DNA from: Spirosoma validum
Lineage (GTDB): Bacteria > Bacteroidota > Bacteroidia > Cytophagales > Spirosomataceae
Assembly (NCBI RefSeq): GCF_014699035.1
Contig: NZ_JACXAA010000011.1
Location: forward strand, 1-64,000
Length of the DNA: 64,000 nt
Reading direction: 5' to 3'
Of this stretch, positions 42,986 to 50,744 are shown in pieces. The notes under the pieces are model-generated. The model did no database searches. It was not told the DNA's origin and saw nothing but the letters and a program-made list of their open reading frames with translations. Position numbers and translations under genes: made by a program. How positions within the stretch are numbered: the stretch's first letter is position 1; each line of letters opens with the position of its first letter.

Positions 42986-43665
42986 GCGTCAACCGTCAAG
43001 ATATAGCCTACTCCGTAACGCGACTTGATGTAATCAGGGCATCCACAAGCCATCAGTTTTTTACGAAGGTTGCGGATATGCGTGTAGAGAAAATCAAGAG
43101 AGTCCGCATCGTCCATGTAATCGCCCCAAATATGTTCGGCAATAACCTCTTTGGATAATAAACGGTCCTTATTGGTAATCATGAATAACAGCAACGCGTA
43201 TTCCTTGGGGGTTAACTCAGCGACTTGATTCGCGATTTTTACCTCCTTTCGGTTGAGAAATATGGTAATGTCTCCAAAGGAAATCTGAGTTTCGCCCGCA
43301 TGATGGCGTCGGCGCATCAGGGATCGAATTCGGGCATTTAATTCGGGCAGGTGAAATGGCTTGGTTAGGTAATCGTCGGCCCCCAGGTCTAAACCATTTA
43401 GCTTATCATCCAGCGAATTTTTGGCCGATATAATAATAATACCTGCTTCCGAATGGACCTCTTTCAATTGCTTAATAATCGAAAGACCATCGCCATCGGG
43501 AAGCATAATATCCACCATAATACAATCGTAGACGTAATCATTCACCTTCTCCGATGCCTTCCGAAAGCTATTGGCCGTCGATACCATAAACCCCTCATTT
43601 TCCAGATAATGCTGTATAGTCACCAGCAATTCAGGCTCGTCTTCAATCAGCAGTATTTTCATCAT
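42982..43665 (-). CDS. OmpR-family response regulator
   Basis: 227 residues: receiver domain followed by a winged-helix DNA-binding domain. The acidic pocket is IEDEPE, the phospho-acceptor Asp52 is in VDIMLPDGDG, and the switch residues are Ser in IIISAKNS and Lys in YLTKPF. The C-terminal LTPKEYALLLFMITNKDRLLSKEVIAEHIWG is the winged-helix signature of the OmpR/PhoB family. It is the first gene of the two-component operon and overlaps the kinase by 4 bp. A second possible Met is the next codon. Targets are unknown; the Wzi and LytTR genes lie downstream on the same strand. Confidence 0.93.
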   Translation of the reverse strand: MMKILLIEDEPELLVTIQHYLENEGFMVSTANSFRKASEKVNDYVYDCIMVDIMLPDGDGLSIIKQLKEVHSEAGIIIISAKNSLDDKLNGLDLGADDYLTKPFHLPELNARIRSLMRRRHHAGETQISFGDITIFLNRKEVKIANQVAELTPKEYALLLFMITNKDRLLSKEVIAEHIWGDYMDDADSLDFLYTHIRNLRKKLMACGCPDYIKSRYGVGYILTVDA

Positions 43666-43773
43666 ACGAATAATCGCTCGAAGCGAACCGATAACATTGA
43701 CTTATTCGAAAAGAAACACTCTACAATTCAATGAACGGAACAAATCATACGATGTCGTCTGCCTGGTCACAAA

Positions 43774-44202
43774 TTAGTAAGCCGGCGGCAGCGTAACAAC
43801 CCCTAACCAGTAGATTGCCAGACGTTTAAATTGCAGCTCCCATCCTTCCAGATTTTGGGGTTTGACAATAAACGAATTCGCTCCAAATTCATAAGACTGC
43901 CGGATAAAGTCGGGATCGTGTTGAGCGCTAAGCACCAGAACAGGGAGACGGGGATAACGTGTTCGCAATTCTTTGAGCAGTTGCCAGCCAGATTCTCCCT
44001 GGGATGGATGCGTATTGAGCAGGATTAACTTTGGACAGGGTAGTTGCCCCGCAGAGCATTCGTACAAATACCGAAGGGCCTCATTGGCAGTAGTAGCAAA
44101 ATTTAGTTTTGCTTGAGGTATGCTCGTTCGCAAACTGTAACCAATTAATAATTGCTGATCTGGATTGTTTTCAATCACCAGAATAACAATGGATCGATTC
44201 AC
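43774..44202 (-). CDS. receiver-like protein lacking the phospho-acceptor Asp
   Basis: 142 residues, a single receiver (CheY-like) domain with no output domain. The fold is recognisable (IVILVIENNPDQQLL, VLVLSAQHD, NSFIVKP with the switch Lys). However, the strand-3 position that should be Asp is Asn63 in LILLNTHPSQGESG, and the acidic pair at the N-terminus is reduced to Glu-Asn. It is therefore unlikely to be phosphorylated in the usual way and looks like a pseudo-receiver. It lies 108 bp upstream of the OmpR-type two-component operon, on the same strand, and may feed into it as a partner (inference). Confidence 0.85.
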   Translation of the reverse strand: MNRSIVILVIENNPDQQLLIGYSLRTSIPQAKLNFATTANEALRYLYECSAGQLPCPKLILLNTHPSQGESGWQLLKELRTRYPRLPVLVLSAQHDPDFIRQSYEFGANSFIVKPQNLEGWELQFKRLAIYWLGVVTLPPAY

Positions 44203-44386
44203 GACGTATGTTTCAATTAAATACCATTAGTTAGCCTAAGTTCCTGCTGTGGATTATTTATTAACAAGGGTGGACTTAAGGTATTCAGTCGCTGAATTCT
44301 ATTTCATAAGGGCATCAAACATAACTAATGAATCTGAAGAAATTCTGAAGAACGCCATAGATCTGTTATGGGTATTAACGAATCAA

Positions 44387-44446
44387 CGCCGGAGGCATCA
44401 GAGGTTTGTGAGTTAGTAACTCTGCAAACCTCTGATGCCTCCGGCG
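44387..44446 (-). terminator. 22-bp hairpin with nested inner hairpin after the T9SS gene
   Basis: Arms at 44387-44408 and 44425-44446 are perfectly complementary, and the 16-nt interior contains GAGTTA-G-TAACTC, making a nearly continuous long stem. It lies 38 bases after the stop of the minus-strand T9SS cargo gene. There is no clear T run on the minus strand. Confidence 0.65.
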
Positions 44447-44483
44447 CTGGGCTTTTAAATGGGGTGTCAACCCAAAAGAATAG

Positions 44484-45785
44484 TTACGGCTTGATCACCT
44501 TACGGACAAAATACTGATCACCCAGCCGAATGTTGGCGAAGTAAAATCCTGCCGGAAGCGTATTGGTGGTTAATGTCTGCGTTGTAACGGTTCCGGTCTT
44601 CTCACCGACTGCCGTCGCGTGGAGTTGTCCTGAGGTCGAGTACAGTTCAATGATGTAGTTTCCTCGTATGGGGCTGTTCAACGTAATGCTCAGCTCGTTC
44701 GAGAAAGGATTAGGCGTTATGAGAACGCCCTTATTTTCGCCGTCGAATGTAACGCCAACAATTTTTGAATATATAACGCTCTTGTCCAGATCAACCTGTT
44801 TTAAGCGGTAATAGAACGTACCATTCTTTGCGTCAACATCCGTCCAGCTATATTTTCGGTTATCTTCCTGCCCACCCAACGACTTGATCTGCGGGCTAAT
44901 GGCTTCGAACGACGTAGCGTCGGTGCCGCGTTCAACCTGGAAGTAATCGAAATCTTTCTCCATCGACGTTGTCCAGTCCAAACGAACGCCCTCGCCAACT
45001 GACTGAGCCTGAAACGAAACTAGTCGGACCGGTAGCGCAGCGTAACATCCGCCCCCACCTGCGCAACTGTAATTTAGGGTCGCGCTACCTGTATTGTTGG
45101 GCGCGGTATTACCAGGCAGGCAAATCGATACGTTACTGGTGTTCGTAAGCGATTGGTTAAAGTTGTTGAAGCCGTTTCGAACCACGTAGCAACCTTTGGC
45201 CGATGCACTAATGACTTTAGACGAGTTCGTCTGGTCATTCGAGCGAAACTGAGATACATCGACAATGCCGTTGTTAAAGCAAACACCGCCATTACTATTT
45301 ATGCCCAGAGCATTGTTGACATACAAAACAGCCCGATCGACAATCAATGTCCCATTTACGTCGATACTGCTTACTGTAAGCTTAGCGTTATTTTCGACAA
45401 TAAGCGTTGATCCGCTATTGATGGCCGTTAGGTTATTCAGTGTGACGCTACTGCGGATACGTAGCGTACCTCCACCGAGATTGCCCAGGTTTATTGGGTC
45501 AGAAGCCGTACTTCCGTTATAGATGACTGTACCGCCATTGAGATTACCACTAATTTTTCCGGCTCCTGATATGCATACGACTGCCGAACCACTCATATTT
45601 ACGTTATTTACCGTTGTCGTTATACAGTACGTACCCGAACTCAGATTCTTGTTGCTGTTATCGGTAAGTGGTGTGCAGTTGGAACAACTCGGTAGCGCAG
45701 GAACTGAACAAAATTGTGCCCATACATTTGTCTGGATTAGTATTGATATCAATACTAAAAAAAGAAAGTGTAGATGATTTTTCAT
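44484..45785 (-). CDS. T9SS type A sorting domain surface protein
   Basis: 433 residues with a signal peptide (FLFLVLISILIQTNVWAQ). The first half is a Gly/Asn/Thr/Val-rich repetitive beta region (GSTLIVENNAKLTV...) resembling a beta-solenoid. A fibronectin-like domain follows (PVRLVSFQAQSVGEGVRLDWTTSMEKDFDYFQVERG). The last ~75 residues form the T9SS C-terminal domain: VLITPNPFSNELSITL, YIIELYSTSGQ, GFYFANIRLGDQYFVRKVIK. The protein is thus exported by the Por system and attached to or released at the outer surface. The function of the solenoid part is unknown. It is a single-gene unit. Confidence 0.88.
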   Translation of the reverse strand: MKNHLHFLFLVLISILIQTNVWAQFCSVPALPSCSNCTPLTDNSNKNLSSGTYCITTTVNNVNMSGSAVVCISGAGKISGNLNGGTVIYNGSTASDPINLGNLGGGTLRIRSSVTLNNLTAINSGSTLIVENNAKLTVSSIDVNGTLIVDRAVLYVNNALGINSNGGVCFNNGIVDVSQFRSNDQTNSSKVISASAKGCYVVRNGFNNFNQSLTNTSNVSICLPGNTAPNNTGSATLNYSCAGGGGCYAALPVRLVSFQAQSVGEGVRLDWTTSMEKDFDYFQVERGTDATSFEAISPQIKSLGGQEDNRKYSWTDVDAKNGTFYYRLKQVDLDKSVIYSKIVGVTFDGENKGVLITPNPFSNELSITLNSPIRGNYIIELYSTSGQLHATAVGEKTGTVTTQTLTTNTLPAGFYFANIRLGDQYFVRKVIKP

Positions 45786-46117
45786 TTGCTAATCAGGTGT
45801 AAATGATCAATAATTTTAAGGAAGATTGCCATAAAAATAAACAGGAAGTTAATAAAGAAAAACTTTTTGTGTATCAATGTTTTTAAAAGTTCAACTAGCT
45901 GATTTTTAGACCCTTTATTATGTAAATAACAATTATTTTTTATTAATATTTATAGTACAACTGCACGATTTTACTACTCTATAATTGTCGAAAAAATATT
46001 TAGTATAAACTAAAATAAAAATAAACAGTCTTAAATATGAACCGTATTTAATCTCAACAGCTTACGGATTTTAACCGGTATATTCTCGTGAAATTTGATC
46101 GAATAAACTAAAGACAA
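45786..46117. other. 332-bp AT-rich divergent region, no gene seen
   Basis: Strongly AT-rich sequence between the T9SS gene (minus) and the membrane LytTR gene (plus). It contains AAAATATTTAGTATA at 45993-46007, also present upstream of the giant PA14 gene. No exact -33/-7 pair could be placed. Confidence 0.4.
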
Positions 46118-46999
46118 ATGGCTCCTCTTACGCATCGGCAAAATGTGATTCTTCGATTGATCGTTGTGCCTATTGCAGCGTTGGTAGCTTCTCATATTGT
46201 CTTCCGTCAGGTATTTCCCGGACAGCCAGGCTATCAGTTTCCATGGGCTTATTTTCTCACCGTTGCTACCGTCATGCTTTCGTGCTGGGAGGTGAATCTA
46301 TTTATTTTCCGCTGGCTCGATGACCTCTTACCATTCTGGCAGCATCCTATCCGACGCCTGATGAGTCAGGTGCTGGTGGGCGGTATGGCTACGTTGTTAA
46401 CCTTCGCGCTGGTGTTCCCGCTGTCTCAACGATTGTATACGCACCATTGGCCTGCGCCGACCACGGTACTCAAAGGAGTGGCCGTTTGTGTTACGTTGGC
46501 TTCGCTCGTAAACGGAGGGTATTCGGGCTTATATCTGTTGAAGGCTTTTCTGGCGGAGCGTCAAAAGAGTTCCTACAGCGCTGAAGCAGAACAGTTAACC
46601 AAACCCATCAATGGCAGTAAACCTATCTCTACGGCTGCCTTAATTACAATAGACATCAGCAACGGTCAACTCCGGCTACCGATTGAACAGATTGCGTATT
46701 TTTACTCGGCGGGCGGGCTGGTTTTGCTGGTTAAAACAGATGGTCAGCAAGTGACTACCCGGTATTCGTCATTCGCCCAATTGACATCGGGGTTAGATAC
46801 CCGCTACTTTTTCCAGCTTAGTCGCCAGTTTGTAGTTGGCTTAGGATCCGTTCGGGGTGTTCAGGACGATGTGAATCGCAAGCTCGTCGTTACGTTGGTG
46901 CCCGCTCTGCACAAACAGCAAGCGCATCAGGAAGTAACGGTAAGTCGCTACCGAAGCCTCGAACTCAGAAAGTGGCTACAAGTCTCCGCCGAACGCTGA
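46118..46999 (+). CDS. membrane-bound LytTR transcriptional regulator
   Basis: 293 residues. The N-terminal half has about four transmembrane helices (LRLIVVPIAALVASHIVF, PWAYFLTVATVMLSC, GGMATLLTFALVFPLSQ, GVAVCVTLASLVNGGYSGLYLL). The C-terminal ~100 residues are a LytTR DNA-binding domain (IEQIAYFYSAGGLVLLVKTDGQQ, LDTRYFFQLSRQFVVGLGSV). This 'membrane plus LytTR' layout is common in Bacteroidota and suggests direct sensing at the membrane without a kinase. The next gene, 120 bp downstream on the same strand, is a multi-pass membrane protein and could be its partner or target. Confidence 0.85.
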   Translation: MAPLTHRQNVILRLIVVPIAALVASHIVFRQVFPGQPGYQFPWAYFLTVATVMLSCWEVNLFIFRWLDDLLPFWQHPIRRLMSQVLVGGMATLLTFALVFPLSQRLYTHHWPAPTTVLKGVAVCVTLASLVNGGYSGLYLLKAFLAERQKSSYSAEAEQLTKPINGSKPISTAALITIDISNGQLRLPIEQIAYFYSAGGLVLLVKTDGQQVTTRYSSFAQLTSGLDTRYFFQLSRQFVVGLGSVRGVQDDVNRKLVVTLVPALHKQQAHQEVTVSRYRSLELRKWLQVSAER

Positions 47000-47119
47000 C
47001 CATTCATCCTGCTATTCGGTACCACTCGTTCACGTAGCCATCAACCTGTTTTCCTGTGAAAGATAGTTGCTGTTGCTTTGTCGCAGCAAGCAATCCAACT
47101 TGTTTTAACGAGTTCTCCT

Positions 47120-47854
47120 ATGCATCCTAATCTTTCTCATTTATACGAAGAGACACCAGTTTGGTTAAATGCGTCAATGGTAGCTATAACTATCTTAACT
47201 GTCGGTACATTGTACGTAGCAATTCGCCGGGCGGCCGCAATCAGTGCTACTCGATTTTTACTAGTGAGTATAAGCTGGATGACGGTTTTGGGTCTTTTAG
47301 CCTACAATCACTTCTTCCAGCAACTCAATGCCGTACCACCCCGATTTATTCTGGTTATCGGACCACCCCTCCTACTCATCGGCAGCTTCTTCGTGACAGA
47401 AAAAGGTCGTTATTGGATACGTCAGTTACCGCTGTCGGTGATGACGCTCTTACACACCGTGCGCCTACCGGTTGAACTGACGTTATATGGATTGTACCTC
47501 CATCAGCAAATTCCGCAACTGATGACATTTGACGGCCGTAACCTTGATATTCTCGCAGGACTGACAGCGCCGATCGTTGCTTATTTCGCCTTTTGTCGAC
47601 GGCAATTGTCAGCTCGTTGGCTACTACTCTGGAACGTACTCGCGTTAGGATTAGTGATCAATATCGTTGTGCAGGCAATACTATCCGCCCCATTGCCATT
47701 CCAGCAAATGGCATTTGATCAGCCGAACGTAGCTGTGCTCAAAGCGCCCTACGTCTGGTTACCGGGTGTCATCGTGCCCATAGTGCTGTTCAGTCATGCC
47801 GTAGCCATACATCGGTTGGTGAAGGAATTTGTTTCGAAACAAATTCCTTCATAA
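47120..47854 (+). CDS. multi-pass membrane protein of unknown function
   Basis: 244 residues from ATG 47120 (an in-frame TTG lies 42 bases upstream). About seven hydrophobic helices are visible (AITILTVGTLYVAIR, FLLVSISWMTVLGLLAY, FILVIGPPLLLIGSFFV, LLLWNVLALGLVINIVVQAIL, VIVPIVLFSHAVAI). No motif links it to a named family. The last ten codons form a 30-bp perfect palindrome, so the transcript end folds within the coding sequence. It follows a membrane LytTR regulator and may be its sensory or effector partner (inference only). Confidence 0.65.
   Translation: MHPNLSHLYEETPVWLNASMVAITILTVGTLYVAIRRAAAISATRFLLVSISWMTVLGLLAYNHFFQQLNAVPPRFILVIGPPLLLIGSFFVTEKGRYWIRQLPLSVMTLLHTVRLPVELTLYGLYLHQQIPQLMTFDGRNLDILAGLTAPIVAYFAFCRRQLSARWLLLWNVLALGLVINIVVQAILSAPLPFQQMAFDQPNVAVLKAPYVWLPGVIVPIVLFSHAVAIHRLVKEFVSKQIPS
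47821..47850 (+). terminator. 30-bp perfect palindrome in the last codons of the membrane protein
   Basis: GAAGGAATTTGTTTC (47821-47835) and its exact complement (47836-47850) form a loopless palindrome just before the stop codon (47852-47854). It has no T run and lies in the coding sequence. It may stabilise the 3' end or act as a terminator for both convergent genes. Confidence 0.55.
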
Positions 47855-47888
47855 GTCTTACTCAAAGACAGATTTTCACCAAACGTTG

Positions 47889-50672
47889 CTAGCCTAATCG
47901 TAATAGAGCGACTGGTAAGGTCGTTAACACACGTTTTACCGCAACGCTATGCCCTTCGTCACCGGTTAGCCCCGAGAGCTGGTTCGTCCAGGCTGAAGGC
48001 GCATTGTTGGGAAGCAAAACATGTGTGTCTTTCCAATCAATTGATACTACGTCCTGATTCTGCTGTCGGCAGAGTTGAGCAGCATACAACGGCACCACCA
48101 CAACGTACCAAGCCAACTCATGCTGACGCGCGAACGCCAATACATGATCGTGATACGTTCCATGAACGGCAAGCGGTACGTAATCTCCTTTCAGAAACAG
48201 AGTGGCGTTTTGCTGGCGCTCCTGAAGCAAGGTACGCGTGAGCCAGAACTTGATACGTCCGTCGAAACGGTGTTGCCAGAGTTCGGCCCAGAAAGATTCA
48301 CCCGCTTGTTGATGAGCCATTCCATCGGCGAGCCACTCTTGTCGCGTTGCAAAATCGACCGGCCGTCGGTTATCGGGATCAACCAGACTAAGGTCCCAAC
48401 CTTCACCACCCTGATAAATATCGGGTACGCCGGGGCAGGTGAACTTCAGCAGTGTCTGCGTCAGCGAATTGACAATACCGAAGTCGGCAATCGATCGGTG
48501 GAAGACCTGAAATCGTTTCCAGAAGGCACTTTTCTGATCGAGCAACTGCTCCGTAAAACGCCGTACACCTTCCTGATACGTATCGTCAACTACCCAGCCT
48601 ATCGTGTGCCGTTTAGCTTCCTGCAAGGCTTTTTCCAGGTATATGTGAAAACGGTTCGGGAAGTCATCTTCGTCTTGTCCGGGCATTGGATAAGCGCCCA
48701 GCAAATTCTGATAGATAAAATACTCGTCGTTCAGATCTGGCCGGTCCGCCGTTTCGGTGGTCTCGCCGGGCGAATCCACTTCCGACTCATCTTTTGGGAT
48801 AAGACTGCGATTCAGTTCCTGCCAGTGCTGTACTTCCGTGAGCCATTCATCGGCTAAATCAGTCAACACATTCAATCGGGCCCGCACGTCTTCGCCCCGC
48901 TTTGTATCGTGGGTAGCAGTTGTGTTTTGCGCCAGAGGCCAGTGTTTCTGGCGATCCTCCATGGCCCGATGAAATGCATCGACTGATATGCCAAAACGCT
49001 CTGGTGAATCGCCTACTTCGTTATGACCAATGAAACAATTGTAAGTATACAGTAACGTATCTTCAACGCCTTTGGCCATCAGCGGACTCGAGAACTGCAT
49101 TAGTCGCTGGTAGAAACGTAACGCGCGTTGATTGTAGTCTTTGTCAGCAACCGGTGGTTTCGTCAACAACGCCCCGTCGAGCACACGAACAGCCATCGCC
49201 AGATTTGGACTATTTTCCTTAACGGTTTTGAGCAGATTTCGAATCACCTTCGCTTCGTCATCAGGCATGGGAAACTGATTCCCGTAATATCGATAAACCG
49301 GGCATTCGATCAATAACTCGCCGATAGCCAGCTTTAGCTCACCGGCTGCCAGCGTCTCCAGGTTAACCTCATCAGCCAGGTTCAGCGACAGAAAATACTG
49401 ATAAAGGTTATCCAGTTCCCCACCCATGAACTGCGCTAGAAAATACGCTTTTCGATCACGGATGCGCTTAGAAAGGGACGTATCACTACCGATCAGCCCC
49501 TGATAGAACTCCCGGAAAATAGACTCGCTCCGACCGTCTGTCAGCACATTGTTGACGATGGCCAGAAAATCATAGCCAGACGTCCCCTGCACCGGCCACG
49601 ATTCGGGTAAGCGTTCAGTCGCCTGCAAAATTTTCTCGACTACTACGTATGTATCCTTACCCGTCAGTTCGCGAAGCCGTTTCAGATATTGCGCTGGATC
49701 GAATAGACCGTCGACATGATCGACACGTAGTCCCTGGAACACGTCTTCGTCGATCAATTCTTTGGTTAGACTATGCACCTTTTCAAAGACGAGTTCGTCG
49801 CCCATGTTCAGGCAAATCAGGCTATTGACCGCAAAGAAACGTCGGTAATTGATAGCCAGCCGCGTTTCGGGTTCCGTGCAAAACCGATAATGCTGCTCGT
49901 CAGCCAGTCGACGTAGCGTTGCAGAATCCCCATTGATCGCTTTCACGCAATCCGCTACGTACTGACCCGTTTGTGGGGTATTAACCAACGACGTCAGTTG
50001 CTCCCGAAATTCGTCCCAGGCAAGGGTATAAGCCTCTGGTTCGTCAAGCTGTCGGAGTGGGCTGAGTACAGTCAATAACTGACGCACGGCATCATTCGCT
50101 TCGACTATATTCGCTTGCAAAACAGCCTCGTAGCTACCTGGTTTTAGTGGTAACGTATTTCCACCAATTTTGAAGACAAGTCGGTCCTGTTCGTAAGCCA
50201 GCGTCAGTTTCCCCTGCGCTAAGGTTTCCTCCATCGATTCGGGGAGAAAAGGCGCTATGATACGTCCCCGGAAAAATGAACTGGCCAACGAGGTATCAAA
50301 AAACTGAGCAAAGCGCGACACGGGCCCTTTTTCGAGCATGTCCGTCAGCCACTCGTTATTGACGTGGTAGGCCATGTGGTTCGGCACGATGTCCTGTAGC
50401 CAGCCCATCCCCGCCCGATGTAGCCGCTGGGTTAGGGCACGTAGTTGCTCGATGGTACCGATCTCGGGATTTATATGATTTGGATCAACGCCATCATATC
50501 CATGTGTACTCTCAGGAGTGGCCGCGAAAATGGGCGATGCATAAATTGTCGTTATGCCTATTGTCTGTAGATAAGGTAAGAGCGATTCGAGATGAGTAAG
50601 CGTAAAGTCTTTATTAAACTGAATACGATACGTAGCAATTGGGTTATACATAAAGAGAGAATTCGAGTTCAT
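47889..50672 (-). CDS. treY: malto-oligosyltrehalose synthase
   Basis: GH13 family 26 enzyme that converts the reducing-end glucose of maltodextrins to an alpha,alpha-1,1 link. The 927 residues match TreY length. The usual opening YNPIATYRIQFN is present; an internal ATG at 50651 would give a start nearer to the family norm. GH13 blocks: DIVPNHMAY, GLRVDHVDGLFDP (nucleophile Asp318), VVVEKIL (acid/base Glu) and ATHDTKRGEDVRAR. LVDPDNRRPVDF near the end is diagnostic. It follows treZ by 72 bp. Together they make free trehalose from glycogen-type glucan; the debranching partner TreX is not in the window. Confidence 0.95.
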   Translation of the reverse strand: MNSNSLFMYNPIATYRIQFNKDFTLTHLESLLPYLQTIGITTIYASPIFAATPESTHGYDGVDPNHINPEIGTIEQLRALTQRLHRAGMGWLQDIVPNHMAYHVNNEWLTDMLEKGPVSRFAQFFDTSLASSFFRGRIIAPFLPESMEETLAQGKLTLAYEQDRLVFKIGGNTLPLKPGSYEAVLQANIVEANDAVRQLLTVLSPLRQLDEPEAYTLAWDEFREQLTSLVNTPQTGQYVADCVKAINGDSATLRRLADEQHYRFCTEPETRLAINYRRFFAVNSLICLNMGDELVFEKVHSLTKELIDEDVFQGLRVDHVDGLFDPAQYLKRLRELTGKDTYVVVEKILQATERLPESWPVQGTSGYDFLAIVNNVLTDGRSESIFREFYQGLIGSDTSLSKRIRDRKAYFLAQFMGGELDNLYQYFLSLNLADEVNLETLAAGELKLAIGELLIECPVYRYYGNQFPMPDDEAKVIRNLLKTVKENSPNLAMAVRVLDGALLTKPPVADKDYNQRALRFYQRLMQFSSPLMAKGVEDTLLYTYNCFIGHNEVGDSPERFGISVDAFHRAMEDRQKHWPLAQNTTATHDTKRGEDVRARLNVLTDLADEWLTEVQHWQELNRSLIPKDESEVDSPGETTETADRPDLNDEYFIYQNLLGAYPMPGQDEDDFPNRFHIYLEKALQEAKRHTIGWVVDDTYQEGVRRFTEQLLDQKSAFWKRFQVFHRSIADFGIVNSLTQTLLKFTCPGVPDIYQGGEGWDLSLVDPDNRRPVDFATRQEWLADGMAHQQAGESFWAELWQHRFDGRIKFWLTRTLLQERQQNATLFLKGDYVPLAVHGTYHDHVLAFARQHELAWYVVVVPLYAAQLCRQQNQDVVSIDWKDTHVLLPNNAPSAWTNQLSGLTGDEGHSVAVKRVLTTLPVALLRLG

Positions 50673-50682
50673 CAGTTACCAG

Positions 50683-50726
50683 AGCGTTCTTATCCACTGT
50701 GTGTCATTTGTGCCAACAAGAACGCT
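50683..50726. repeat. 9-bp inverted repeat in the treZ-treY gap
   Basis: AGCGTTCTT (50683-50691) and AAGAACGCT (50718-50726) are separated by 26 bases in the 72-bp gap between the two trehalose genes. It could tune expression of treY relative to treZ. The long loop makes the call tentative. Confidence 0.35.
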
Positions 50727-50744
50727 TACTAACAACCCACGACG

